A DNA stretch of 64,000 nt from an uncultured Lachnospiraceae bacterium (GCA_910589195.1 CAJUTC010000002.1:1-64000); one strand, 5' to 3'. Positions 17,297 through 26,767 are shown, numbered from the stretch's first letter. Translations and numbers: made by a program. The notes: generated by a model from the sequence alone, not told the origin.

Positions 17297-20263
17297 ATGG
17301 ATAACATACAAAACAGTGCCCTATGGGAGTTCTTGCGGGAAGCGAGCAGAGAGATGGAAACCACTATGGATCCCCTGGAACGAAAACGGACAGGCAGCTA
17401 TTATACGGATCTGGAATTAACGGATGTTATGATGGGGGAATTGGTATCCCATTTAAAAAAGGGAAGCCGGAAGCTTTGGGATTACCGCTTTTTAGAGCCT
17501 TGCGTTGGAACGGGAAACTTTGTATTTTCCTACCTGAAGGCAGTGAAAAAGGAAGGAGTAACCAGCAAGGAAGCCAGGCATTTGCTTGAGAATCTGTATG
17601 TGGCAGACTGCAATCTTAGGGCGCTTACCGTTTACCGGGAATCATTAAACAAGCTGGTATCCGTTTATTGGGATTTTGCGCTGCCCGACGATTATTTCAT
17701 CCGCCATATGGGTTTCGGGCTTTTGGCGGATGTTATGGCTCCGGAGAGGGGATACATCAAATTAGAAGACGCGTTTTCCGATGAAATGGCGGGGGAAGGC
17801 TTTGATCTGGTGGCAACCAACCCGCCTTTTAAAAATTTAAAGGCAGAGAGGGGACATTATGGAAAGAGCGAAGAATACGAATTTGATAAAGAAATATATG
17901 CGTCCATTTCCAGGATGGCAAAAGAAACATTTCAGTATTCGGCTGACGGGGTATTAAATTTATATAAGCTTTTCACAGAAGAAATCATCGAGCGGTACGC
18001 AAATGCCCATGCCTATGTGAGCCTTCTGCTCCCCTCCTCTATTTTATCAGATAAAACATGTCAAAAGCTGCGGACTCATATGTTAAAGGATACCAGCCTG
18101 CTGTCCATAAAGGGGATTCCGGAAAACAGCCATTGGATCGATGCCCAGCAGGCACTAAGCGCCGTTTTGCTTCAAAAAGGGTCTGCCACCAAAACGGTAC
18201 AGATGGTTAAAAACTACTACAGCGATCCGCAAAATACTGTTTCCATCGATGCAAAAGACATATTAAACCAACATACGGGAAACGCAATCATAGCGGTATC
18301 CAAAGAGGAATATCCCATTCTTCGCAGGCTCCGGCAATTTCCGGTTGTGAAGGATTTGGATTTTATTATAAATTTAAGGGGAGAGCTGGATCTAACGGCA
18401 AACAAGAAAAGCATTACATCAAATGATACGGGTTATCCATTGCTGCGGGGCAGAAATATTGGCTACTATCATCTTCTTGCTCCCCAAGAACCAGAATTTG
18501 TGTCGGCAGAGTTTGTGAAAACCGCCAGGAAAGGGAGCCATATCGGGCAGGAACGAATTATATGCCAGCAAATTGCAAATATACACAAGGAAAGAAGAGT
18601 TACATTTGCCCTGGCTCCCAAGAACCATGTTCTTGGAAATTCCTGTAATTATATTTTGGTGAAAGAAAATCCCTATGGGATTGACCAATACACGCTGCTG
18701 GGATTATTTAACACAAAACTGATTAATTGGCTGTTTAAGCTGACCAGCAGCAATAACCATGTGAATAATTATGAAATTGACAGCTTTCCGGTTCCGGTAG
18801 GAGCGTCACAGTTGCAGGAAATTTCCGATTTAGCCAGGCAGTATCTGACATGCAAGAAAGCAGAACTGCTGGATGAAATGGAAACCCTGGCACGAAAAGC
18901 ATACGAGATTCAACCGGATGAAGAAAAGCGCGCCGATGACAGGCAGCAATGGATCAATCAGTATTGGGATGGGATCCGTTATATCCTTCCTGCCTTTTCC
19001 CTTGAGGATGCTAGGCAGGTGCTGGAGGAAACCGCTTCGATTTCGGACTATTGTGGTGGTCTAGATCATGTTTCGCTGCAGGCGGCAGAAGGAATCACAA
19101 AAAAGTATAAAGGTCTGTACTGTGGCCGGATCCTGAATCATACCACATTCAAGCTTAGCGAATTGGATTTGGAAATGATCCGTTCTGTTCCTCCCGGAGG
19201 AAACTGGAAAAATATTCCAAAAGAAACAGTGGAAAAGTCAAAACGCTTGAAGCGGATTACCCAAACCGGAGGACGGACTACGCTGTACGGAAGGCTGGAT
19301 TATAATAGACCAAGCTATACCATTACAACTTATTTTAACAGGCCGGGAAATGGCACCTATGTACACCCGGTTCATCAGCGTGTTCTGTCAGTAAGGGAAG
19401 CGGCAAGGCTGCAGGCCTTTCCGGACGACTACTATTTTTTTGGGAACAGAACCCAAAATTTAAAGCAGGTGGGCAATGCCGTTCCAACTCTGCTGGCATA
19501 CCAGATTGGAAAGAAGGTAAAGGAGCAGACCGGGTGCCAAAAGTCCATTGACCTGTTTTGCGGCGCAGGCGGCCTGACGGCAGGCTTAAAAGCCGCTGGA
19601 ATCCATTCGCTGCTTAGCAATGACATTGAAGAAAGCGCCTGCATTACCTTAAAAATCAACAATCCGGAAATACCGGTTTTGTGCGGTGACATTACCAGGG
19701 AAGAAACGAAGGCCGCCATTGAAAAAGCGGCAAAGGAAGGCGGCGCTGATTTGATTTGCGGAGGCCCTCCCTGCCAAGGCTTTTCCATGGCAGGTTTCCG
19801 ATCCGCTACCGATCCCAGGAACCAGCTATTCCGGGATTTTGCGGATGTGGTAAAACGGGTGAATCCAAAGGTGATTGTGTTTGAGAATGTAGAGGGCCTT
19901 CTCAGTTACCAGAAGGGGAAAACGTATGAAGAACTGCTGGAATTATTTGCGGGTCTGGGATATGATACAGAAGGCAGAAGCTTAATGGCCAGCGATTACG
20001 CGGTTCCCCAAAAGAGAAAACGGGTGATTATCATTTCCGTAAGAAGGGATCTGCAGATCAGTCCCGATCGGCTGTTTCCGATCCCGATTACCGAATCAGA
20101 GAAAAGCCAGGTAACAGTACGGGAGGCAATTGGGGATTTGGAAACGGTTGCCTGCAGCGAGCTGGCACAGTATTCGGAATCGGGTGAATCGGATTTGCAG
20201 CGGTTTTTCAAGGGGAAGCTTACCTATGAGGAATATATAAATAGCAAGACGCTAACGGATTAG
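17297..20263 (+). CDS. Fused m6A and circularly permuted m5C DNA methyltransferase (Alw26I/Eco31I/Esp3I-type system)
   Basis: 988 residues from ATG 17297 (AGAGG upstream; the open frame to 17120 has no ribosome site). The N-terminal domain is an N6-adenine methyltransferase: SAM motif LEPCVGTGN (66-74), catalytic NPPF (175-178), then a TaqI-like target-recognition region to about 560. The C-terminal domain is a C5-cytosine methyltransferase in permuted order: motif IX (RLDYNRPSYTITT, about 664), motif X (VGNAVP, about 724), then motif I (DLFCGAGG, about 751), catalytic GGPPCQGFS (about 821), ENVEG (about 861) and motif VIII QKRKR (about 903). The m6A part protects one strand and the m5C part the other, as expected for an asymmetric Type IIS site. 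An in-frame TAG appears 23 codons before a second stop. Confidence 0.92.
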   Translation: MDNIQNSALWEFLREASREMETTMDPLERKRTGSYYTDLELTDVMMGELVSHLKKGSRKLWDYRFLEPCVGTGNFVFSYLKAVKKEGVTSKEARHLLENLYVADCNLRALTVYRESLNKLVSVYWDFALPDDYFIRHMGFGLLADVMAPERGYIKLEDAFSDEMAGEGFDLVATNPPFKNLKAERGHYGKSEEYEFDKEIYASISRMAKETFQYSADGVLNLYKLFTEEIIERYANAHAYVSLLLPSSILSDKTCQKLRTHMLKDTSLLSIKGIPENSHWIDAQQALSAVLLQKGSATKTVQMVKNYYSDPQNTVSIDAKDILNQHTGNAIIAVSKEEYPILRRLRQFPVVKDLDFIINLRGELDLTANKKSITSNDTGYPLLRGRNIGYYHLLAPQEPEFVSAEFVKTARKGSHIGQERIICQQIANIHKERRVTFALAPKNHVLGNSCNYILVKENPYGIDQYTLLGLFNTKLINWLFKLTSSNNHVNNYEIDSFPVPVGASQLQEISDLARQYLTCKKAELLDEMETLARKAYEIQPDEEKRADDRQQWINQYWDGIRYILPAFSLEDARQVLEETASISDYCGGLDHVSLQAAEGITKKYKGLYCGRILNHTTFKLSELDLEMIRSVPPGGNWKNIPKETVEKSKRLKRITQTGGRTTLYGRLDYNRPSYTITTYFNRPGNGTYVHPVHQRVLSVREAARLQAFPDDYYFFGNRTQNLKQVGNAVPTLLAYQIGKKVKEQTGCQKSIDLFCGAGGLTAGLKAAGIHSLLSNDIEESACITLKINNPEIPVLCGDITREETKAAIEKAAKEGGADLICGGPPCQGFSMAGFRSATDPRNQLFRDFADVVKRVNPKVIVFENVEGLLSYQKGKTYEELLELFAGLGYDTEGRSLMASDYAVPQKRKRVIIISVRRDLQISPDRLFPIPITESEKSQVTVREAIGDLETVACSELAQYSESGESDLQRFFKGKLTYEEYINSKTLTD

Positions 20264-20361
20264 GCAACGAAGGCTCAGGACGGGATGTTAGAAGAGGAAG
20301 ACGGCCAGCTTTCGTTTCCGTTAATGGAACCGTAGAGGCGCTTGGGCGGCAGACGGATAGA

Positions 20362-20400
20362 CCCCACAAGATATCACAACCATTTCTTATGGGGCGTTTT
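20362..20400. terminator. Bidirectional terminator between convergent methyltransferase and endonuclease genes
   Basis: CCCCACAAGA (20362-20371) pairs with TCTTATGGGG (20385-20394) with one mismatch, followed by CGTTTT. It lies between the converging stops. Confidence 0.7.
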
Positions 20401-20406
20401 AATCAT

Positions 20407-21816
20407 TTATAAAGACGCGATGATACGTGTTTCGATCTGCTCAACTAAGGTGGTCATGGCCGCTTTATTTCCCGGGATGTACGGATTTTGTTCAATTTGG
20501 CTGCACAAAGCATTCAGGCTCCAAAGTTCACTCTCCGATAGATCCGGCTTTTTATTTCGGTTTTCCTTTTGGATGTAGTGGGAAACAGATTCAATAGCAA
20601 TTCTCTGATAGCGCTCGGTTTCGTGCTGGTTTCGCTCGGTATTATGCCGTGGACAACGGGCAATGATGTCACCCCGGGAATTAAACTGGTAGGAATAGTG
20701 AAAGCAGGGATAATGAGGCTCTAAAAATGCTTTTACCAGAAAGTGCATTCCGTTAACCGGACATTGTTCCAGTATGCGGTAGAGGATAAACATAAAATTG
20801 GACATATTCTGTTTTAACGCGTTTTGATAACAATCGGAAACCTTTTCGGGATGTGCCTGATAGTTGTCTTTTATAAATTCCCATATGAGCCTGGACTGCC
20901 ACGACATAGGCTCAATACCGGTGCGCTGCTGGATTGTGATGATTGCTTCAATGTCTTCTGCTTGAAGGCGATCTCGTTTTGATGAATTGCCATGGCCTGC
21001 CATAGGCTGGAGATAGACAGAATCATGGACAAAGCCAAGACAGATAGGGCCGATGTGATCAGCCGATACGCCTTTGAAAAATGAGCTGCCCATAAACTGG
21101 TTTGCAGCGTGGATATTCCCGCCGCTCCAATATTCATAGGCACGTCGGTCTTTTGTATAAGACTTTAAATTTTCCTTAGAACGGCCCTTGTCCTGGGAGG
21201 AACGGCAGCAGCGGTTGTAGGAGTGGAATCCGTCAAAGCGGTCTGGGAAATTTGACATTGCCCCGGGGCCTAAACATTTTTTTGAACCTTTTCGGCAGGC
21301 GCGCTCCAAAGCGTCAATAACCGTTTGCTTTCCGGCTTCTGAAAGGCCGGAATCCAAATCGCCTTTCTTGATTAAAAAGGCGGCGATTTCACGTTCAGAA
21401 AATCCTTGGCTGGTTAAACAGTCCCAGATATCAGGAATGGAATCGCACAGGGTAAAATCTGAGTGAAAGCGCTTGTTTAGTGCTTTTAGAAAATCAGCAT
21501 TGGGATAATGATAATATAGGGACATTTCACTGCCGCAGATCTGGCATGTTTTCCGCTTTGTGGGATGGATTGCCAGCATAACCTGGGCATACATGCCAGG
21601 ATATGGCTGATTTCCGGAAATGAGTTTCAGCTCCCTGGCTTTTTGGATACACCAGTTTTTTCGCTTGAGGCCGATTTCGGATTGTTTTGGCGCAACCCAG
21701 ACGTAAGAGCCGTCCTTCCGTTTCTTTATGGGAAGGCCCTGGTAATTTGGGTGCCGGATGATTGTGCTCATATATTCGGTAAACTTGCTGTGGTATTGTT
21801 TTTCATTATGTGCCAT
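20407..21816 (-). CDS. Type IIS restriction endonuclease, Alw26I/Eco31I/Esp3I family
   Basis: 469 residues. An HNH-type nuclease motif is visible: SADHIGPICLGFVHD (251-265) with Asp253-His254, then GHGNSSKRDR (274-283) supplying Asn277. Zinc-type Cys pairs lie at 91/94 (CQIC) and 203/204. The layout matches Eco31I, an HNH enzyme cutting outside GGTCTC. Known relatives recognise GTCTC, GGTCTC or CGTCTC, so a GTCTC-containing site is a reasonable inference, not a reading. The gene starts 14 nt after the coaX stop and probably rides on the coaX transcript. The fused methyltransferase lies convergently. Confidence 0.9.
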   Translation of the reverse strand: MAHNEKQYHSKFTEYMSTIIRHPNYQGLPIKKRKDGSYVWVAPKQSEIGLKRKNWCIQKARELKLISGNQPYPGMYAQVMLAIHPTKRKTCQICGSEMSLYYHYPNADFLKALNKRFHSDFTLCDSIPDIWDCLTSQGFSEREIAAFLIKKGDLDSGLSEAGKQTVIDALERACRKGSKKCLGPGAMSNFPDRFDGFHSYNRCCRSSQDKGRSKENLKSYTKDRRAYEYWSGGNIHAANQFMGSSFFKGVSADHIGPICLGFVHDSVYLQPMAGHGNSSKRDRLQAEDIEAIITIQQRTGIEPMSWQSRLIWEFIKDNYQAHPEKVSDCYQNALKQNMSNFMFILYRILEQCPVNGMHFLVKAFLEPHYPCFHYSYQFNSRGDIIARCPRHNTERNQHETERYQRIAIESVSHYIQKENRNKKPDLSESELWSLNALCSQIEQNPYIPGNKAAMTTLVEQIETRIIASL

Positions 21817-21830
21817 ATAAATTCCTCTTT

Positions 21831-22601
21831 TTATCGTGCCGTATTTTTCTGGTACAAAATCAACAGGCCTTTTAGTAAAAGGGCGTCGTCATAGACAATC
21901 TGATGTCTGCACAAAGGCGTAATCAGCCGTGCCTGCCCTCCGGTAGCTACCACAAAAGGAGGTTCCCCTAATTCCGCTTCCATTCGGTCAATGATTCCGT
22001 CGATTTGATCCGCATTGCCATAGATAATTCCGCTGCGCATACAGTCGATGGTATTTTTTCCAATTACCTTACCAGGCGTTTCCAGGCTGATAAAAGGAAG
22101 CTGGGCTGTTTTGCTGCTGAGGGAGTCCAGGGAAACTTTTAAACCGGGAAGAATGACGCCGCCGCAGTAATTGCCGGATTTGTCCACAACAGAAAGGGTG
22201 GTGGCTGTTCCCATATCCACAATAATCACAGGCTTGGGATACTCGTGGATCGCGGCCACAGCGTCTACGATCATGTCGCTTCCCACTGTTTTTGGGTTGT
22301 CCATTAAAATATTAATTCCGGTTTTCATTCCGGAGCCAACTAAAAGGGGCTTTTTTCCCAGAATTTTCTCTACTGCCCGAAGGATCGTAATGTTTAAGGG
22401 AGGGACAACAGAAGAAAGGATAGCCCCTTCAATCTGATTGGGACGGATTTGATAGATCTCAAGAATATCTTTCAAATTCACGGCATATTCCAGATCGGTT
22501 TTTGCCTGGTTGGTGGTAATCCGTTCTACAAAGTAAGTCCTTTCTTCATCAATACCACCTAAAACAATATTAGTATTACCCATATCAATCGCTAAAATCA
22601 T
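21831..22601 (-). CDS. coaX: Type III pantothenate kinase
   Basis: 256 residues. It phosphorylates pantothenate in the first step of coenzyme A synthesis. The ASKHA-fold motifs DMGNTN (6-11) and the DMGTATTL phosphate-binding segment (about 128-135) are present, plus the CoaX GGVILPGL motif. It is divergent from coaBC, which acts two steps later, so the intergenic region drives CoA genes in both directions. AAAGGAGTTTCCTAAT precedes the ATG. Confidence 0.95.
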   Translation of the reverse strand: MILAIDMGNTNIVLGGIDEERTYFVERITTNQAKTDLEYAVNLKDILEIYQIRPNQIEGAILSSVVPPLNITILRAVEKILGKKPLLVGSGMKTGINILMDNPKTVGSDMIVDAVAAIHEYPKPVIIVDMGTATTLSVVDKSGNYCGGVILPGLKVSLDSLSSKTAQLPFISLETPGKVIGKNTIDCMRSGIIYGNADQIDGIIDRMEAELGEPPFVVATGGQARLITPLCRHQIVYDDALLLKGLLILYQKNTAR

Positions 22602-22626
22602 ATTAGGAAACTCCTTTCAATAGCTC

Positions 22627-22655
22627 TTTCCATTAAGGGGATTCTATGATATAAT
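22627..22655 (+). promoter_or_regulatory. Promoter of coaBC
   Basis: TTTCCA (22627-22632), 17 nt, TATAAT (22650-22655). The minus-strand promoter for coaX must overlap this 129-nt region but is not obvious. Confidence 0.6.
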
Positions 22656-22730
22656 CTGCCAGAAGGCTAAATCTACGCCACATTTTATCATGATTCGATT
22701 AAAAACTCAATGCCAAGGAGGCAGAAATAA

Positions 22731-23954
22731 ATGCTGAAAGGAAAAACCGTTTTATTAGGGGTAGCAGGGGGGATTGCGGCTTATAAGATCCCCAACCTTG
22801 CCAGCATGCTGGTAAAAAACGGGGCAGAAGTGCATGTACTTATGACAGAGCATGGGGCAAATTTCATTACAGCCATTACCTTTGAATCGTTAACCGGAAA
22901 TAAATGCATCATGGATACCTTTGACCGGAATTTCCAGTTCCAGGTAGAACATGTGGCATTGGCAAAAAAGGCGGATGTGCTTTTGATTGCTCCGGCTACG
23001 GCGAATATAATCGGCAAGCTGGCACATGGAATCTGTGATGATATGCTTACCACCACCGCTTTGGCCTGCCAGTGCCCAAAACTGATTGCCCCGGCTATGA
23101 ATACACGGATGTATGAAAACCCGATTTTACAGAATAATTTAAACATTTGCAGGCAGTATGGGATGACCGTTATCGACCCTGCTAAAGGTTATCTTGCCTG
23201 TGGGGATACCGGGGCAGGGAAAATGCCAGAGCCAGAAGAACTGTTTGACGTTATCTGTCAGGCCATTCAGTGTCCTAAGGATATGCTTGGGAAAAAGGTT
23301 TTGGTGACAGCAGGCCCGACCAGGGAAAAGCTGGATCCGGTGCGGTTCCTTACCAACCATTCAACCGGCAAAATGGGGTATGCAATTGCGAAAGCGGCGG
23401 CCAGAAGAGGGGCAGAAGTGATTCTGGTTTCAGGCCCTGCTGCCATAACGCCGCCGCGGTTTGTGAATACGATCCAAATCGAAAGCGCTAAGGACATGTT
23501 TGAAGCAGTAACCAGACACGCAAAAAGCCAGGATATTATCATAAAAGCGGCTGCCGTGGCGGACTATCGCCCGTCACAGGTTTCGGATGAAAAGGTGAAG
23601 AAAACAAACCGGGATATGAGCATTCCGCTTGAGCGGACGGATGATATTTTAGCCTGGCTGGGGGAACACAGAACGGAAGGGCAATTTCTGTGCGGATTTT
23701 CCATGGAAACCCAAGATATGCTGGAAAATTCCAGAAAGAAGCTGGAAAAAAAGCATATTGATATGATTGTTGCAAATAATTTAAAGGTAGATGGAGCCGG
23801 ATTCGGAACGGATACCAATATTGTAACCATAATAGCCAAGGATTGGGAAGAAGAATTGGAAAAAATGAGCAAGGATCAGGTGGCGCACCGGATTCTGGAT
23901 CGGATTTTAAAGGAAATGGGCCGATCCCAAACATCTGAAACGAGAGGGCAATAA
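22731..23954 (+). CDS. coaBC: Bifunctional phosphopantothenoylcysteine decarboxylase / phosphopantothenate-cysteine ligase
   Basis: 407 residues, full length. The N-terminal CoaC flavodomain has the FMN-binding GVAGGIAAYK start, the active His in VEHVALAKKAD and the PAMNTRMYENP substrate motif (about 122-132). The C-terminal CoaB domain starts at VLVTAGPTREKLDPVR (about 189) and carries the STGKMGYAIA nucleotide loop. It converts 4'-phosphopantothenate to 4'-phosphopantetheine in two steps. Its ribosome site is AAGGAGGC. An esterase-like gene follows after 35 nt. Confidence 0.95.
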   Translation: MLKGKTVLLGVAGGIAAYKIPNLASMLVKNGAEVHVLMTEHGANFITAITFESLTGNKCIMDTFDRNFQFQVEHVALAKKADVLLIAPATANIIGKLAHGICDDMLTTTALACQCPKLIAPAMNTRMYENPILQNNLNICRQYGMTVIDPAKGYLACGDTGAGKMPEPEELFDVICQAIQCPKDMLGKKVLVTAGPTREKLDPVRFLTNHSTGKMGYAIAKAAARRGAEVILVSGPAAITPPRFVNTIQIESAKDMFEAVTRHAKSQDIIIKAAAVADYRPSQVSDEKVKKTNRDMSIPLERTDDILAWLGEHRTEGQFLCGFSMETQDMLENSRKKLEKKHIDMIVANNLKVDGAGFGTDTNIVTIIAKDWEEELEKMSKDQVAHRILDRILKEMGRSQTSETRGQ

Positions 23955-23989
23955 AGGAAAGCCAAAAGGATAAGAAAAGAGGCTGTTTT

Positions 23990-24832
23990 ATGAAACGAGA
24001 AGAATATCCCATTACTGTGAAGGGACAAAAAACCGGTCCGGCCATGTTAACCGTATACCAGATTGATAATATTAGCGTAGCTCCGGAAAAGAAACGCCCC
24101 ATGGTGGTGATTTGTGCCGGAGGTGGCTACAGCCGCCTTTCCGATCGGGAAAAGGAGCCGATCCTCCTTAAATTCCTTTCCTGGGGCTGCAGCGCCTGCT
24201 TGCTGGAATACAGTGTAGCGCCAAATGAGTTTCCTGTTTCCTTGATGGAGCTTGCCAGCGCGGTTGCTTTGATCCGAAGCCATGGAACAGAGTGGCAGAT
24301 TGATCCGGATAAGATTGTTACCTGCGGATGTTCAGCAGGCGGACACCTGGCAGGCAGCCTTGGAGTATTTTGGAACCGGGAATTTGTATTTGGATCTTTG
24401 GGACTGTCGCCAGAGGAAATTAGGCCAAATGGCCAGATTTTATGCTATCCGGTGATTACATCAGGAGAGAAGGCTCACAGGGAGTCCTTTGAGATGCTTT
24501 TGGGGTCAAAGATTCAGGAAGAGGGGATGCTGGAATTGGTTTCCCTGGAAAAACAAGTAACCAGCCAGGTTCCCAACACTTTTATATGGCATACGGTTCC
24601 TGACGCTACGGTTCCGGTGGAAAACAGCTTGCTGTTTTCACAAGCGCTTGCTAAGGAAGGGGTATCGTTTGAGATGCATATCTTCCCGGTAGGCGGACAT
24701 GGCCTTTCCCTGGCTACAGAAGAAACGGCAGGGATGGGAGATTGGATGTTAGAACCTTACTGCGGCAGTTGGATTTCCATGGCAAAGGCCTGGATGGAAC
24801 TGAATTTTGGCTGCTGTTCCATGCGGCAGTAG
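23990..24832 (+). CDS. Alpha/beta hydrolase (esterase-like)
   Basis: 280 residues. Features of the acetyl-esterase/BD-FAE group: oxyanion region CAGGGYSRLS (about 42-51), nucleophile elbow GCSAGG with Ser at about 114, acid DATVP (about 205) and His in GGHGLSL (about 238). No signal peptide, so it is cytoplasmic. Substrate is not evident; relatives remove acetyl or other acyl groups from sugars. It lies 35 nt after coaBC and is probably co-transcribed with it. Confidence 0.85.
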   Translation: MKREEYPITVKGQKTGPAMLTVYQIDNISVAPEKKRPMVVICAGGGYSRLSDREKEPILLKFLSWGCSACLLEYSVAPNEFPVSLMELASAVALIRSHGTEWQIDPDKIVTCGCSAGGHLAGSLGVFWNREFVFGSLGLSPEEIRPNGQILCYPVITSGEKAHRESFEMLLGSKIQEEGMLELVSLEKQVTSQVPNTFIWHTVPDATVPVENSLLFSQALAKEGVSFEMHIFPVGGHGLSLATEETAGMGDWMLEPYCGSWISMAKAWMELNFGCCSMRQ

Positions 24833-24926
24833 TTGTGTTTCTTATACATTCTTACCAGTTTACCAGTTGCCAGGCCTTGCTTTGCGGGGACTGGCAGGAT
24901 AACGTATAGAAAACGGAGGACCAATT

Positions 24927-26519
24927 TTGGCTAGTTTAGCAGATGAAATTAAGAAGCGCAGAACGTTTGCGATTATTTCCCACCCAGACGCGGGGAAAAC
25001 AACATTAACAGAAAAATTCCTGCTGTATGGAGGAGCCATAAACCTAGCAGGGACTGTAAAGGGGAGAAAGGCTTCCAAACATGCGGTTTCAGACTGGATG
25101 GAGATTGAAAAGGAAAGGGGGATTTCTGTCACCTCTTCCGTGCTCCAGTTTAATTATGACGGATACTGCATCAATATCCTGGATACGCCGGGGCATCAGG
25201 ATTTCTCAGAGGACACGTACCGAACCCTTATGGCGGCAGATTCTGCCGTAATGGTAATTGACGGCTCCAAAGGTGTGGAGGCACAGACCATAAAGCTGTT
25301 TAAGGTTTGCGTGATGCGGCACATCCCTATTTTTACGTTTATAAACAAAATGGATCGGGAAGCCAGAGATCCCTTTGAATTGATGAGCGAGATTGAAAGC
25401 GTGTTAGGGATCCGGACATGCCCTGTAAACTGGCCGATTGGGTGCGGCAAGAATTTTAAAGGGGTCTATGACAGGAATACCAAAACCATCACCACATTTA
25501 CTGCAGCCATGGGCGGAGCAAAAGAGGTTGCCCATCAGGAATTTGACTTGGAAGGCACCGATGTAGACGGCTTAATTGGAAGCGATTACCATCAGCAGCT
25601 AAAGGATGAGATTGAACTGCTAGACGGGGCAAGCGATGAATTTGATCAGGAACGGGTAAGTGCCGGGCAGCTTTCCCCTGTGTTTTTCGGTTCTGCTTTA
25701 ACCAATTTTGGCGTGGAAATTTTCTTAAAACATTTCCTTAATATGACAACGTCGCCGTTAGCCAGGAAAACCACTACAGGGGAGGTGGATCCTTTCCAGG
25801 AAGATTTTTCTGCCTTTGTCTTTAAAATCCAGGCCAATATGAATAAGGCCCACCGGGATCGGATTGCGTTTATGCGGATTGTGTCTGGCCGGTTCCAGGC
25901 AGGTATGGAAGTAAACCATGTGCAGGGCGGGAAAAAGCTTAGGCTGTCCCAGCCTCAGCAGATGATGGCACAGGATCGGAAGATCGTGGAGGAAGCATAC
26001 GCGGGAGATATTATCGGCGTATTTGACCCGGGGATTTTTTCCATCGGGGATACCCTTTGCTCCTTTGGGGATAAGGTTCAATTTGAAGGGATTCCCACCT
26101 TCGCGCCAGAGCATTTTGCCAGAGTGCGCCAGATGGATACCATGAAGCGGAAGCAGTTTCTAAAAGGCGTATCCCAGATCGCCCAGGAAGGCGCCATCCA
26201 GATATTCCAGGAATTTAATACAGGAATGGAGGAAATTATTGTAGGAGTAGTAGGGGAATTACAATTTGAGGTGTTGACATATCGACTGGAAAATGAGTAC
26301 AATGTAGAAGTAAAACTGGAAAAGCTGCCCTACGAATATATCCGCTGGATAGAGAATAAAGATGAAATCAACGTAGAAAAAATCCAGGGAACCTCAGATA
26401 TGAAGCGAATCAAAGATTTAAAAGACAACCCCCTTCTTCTGTTCGTAAACAGTTGGAGCGTCCGCATGGTAGAAGACCGCAACCCCAACCTAAGATTAAG
26501 TGAATTTGGCACCAATTAA
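24927..26519 (+). CDS. prfC: Peptide chain release factor 3
   Basis: 530 residues. A translational GTPase that removes RF1/RF2 from the ribosome after termination. G1 SHPDAGKTT, G3 DTPGHQD and G4 NKMD are visible, followed by the EF-Tu-like domain 2 and an RF3-specific C-terminus. The start codon is TTG, placed 7 nt after GGAGGA; no ATG is nearby. A pair of long palindromic repeats sits directly after the stop. Confidence 0.95.
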   Translation: MASLADEIKKRRTFAIISHPDAGKTTLTEKFLLYGGAINLAGTVKGRKASKHAVSDWMEIEKERGISVTSSVLQFNYDGYCINILDTPGHQDFSEDTYRTLMAADSAVMVIDGSKGVEAQTIKLFKVCVMRHIPIFTFINKMDREARDPFELMSEIESVLGIRTCPVNWPIGCGKNFKGVYDRNTKTITTFTAAMGGAKEVAHQEFDLEGTDVDGLIGSDYHQQLKDEIELLDGASDEFDQERVSAGQLSPVFFGSALTNFGVEIFLKHFLNMTTSPLARKTTTGEVDPFQEDFSAFVFKIQANMNKAHRDRIAFMRIVSGRFQAGMEVNHVQGGKKLRLSQPQQMMAQDRKIVEEAYAGDIIGVFDPGIFSIGDTLCSFGDKVQFEGIPTFAPEHFARVRQMDTMKRKQFLKGVSQIAQEGAIQIFQEFNTGMEEIIVGVVGELQFEVLTYRLENEYNVEVKLEKLPYEYIRWIENKDEINVEKIQGTSDMKRIKDLKDNPLLLFVNSWSVRMVEDRNPNLRLSEFGTN

Positions 26520-26526
26520 GCAGTGC

Positions 26527-26587
26527 AAAAGATTTCAATCGGCAGTGCGTTGTGCTGGCAAAAAAGCAGAGCCGATTGAAATCTTTT
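26527..26587 (+). terminator. Long inverted repeat after prfC, probably its terminator
   Basis: A perfect 17-bp stem: AAAAGATTTCAATCGGC (26527-26543) with its complement at 26571-26587, ending TTTT. The right arm lies inside repeat copy A, and the same right-arm sequence recurs in copy B at 26696-26712. Confidence 0.6.
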
Positions 26588-26642
26588 ATAGGGCGCAAGC
26601 CCGCCAGCGCGAGTCCGCAAAGCGGAATTGCGCTGGCACTGC
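26541..26642 (+). repeat. 102-bp palindromic direct repeat, copy A
   Basis: Begins GGCAGTGC and ends GCACTGC(C), so the ends form terminal inverted repeats. Inside, GCCAGCGC and GCGCTGGC enclose TCCGC-AAA-GCGGA, a two-tier hairpin. Identical to copy B at 26666-26767; copies are separated by 23 nt. The look is that of a REP- or MITE-like element. Confidence 0.85.
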
Positions 26643-26665
26643 GTAAAGAAAGGGAAGGAGAACTA

Positions 26666-26767
26666 GGCAGTGCGTTGTGCTGGCAAAAAAGCAGAGCCGA
26701 TTGAAATCTTTTATAGGGCGCAAGCCCGCCAGCGCGAGTCCGCAAAGCGGAATTGCGCTGGCACTGC
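26666..26767 (+). repeat. 102-bp palindromic direct repeat, copy B
   Basis: Every base matches copy A by eye. It ends 36 nt before the start of the YqeY-type gene, so its hairpin would lie in that gene's leader. No similar copy was seen elsewhere in the window. Confidence 0.85.
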
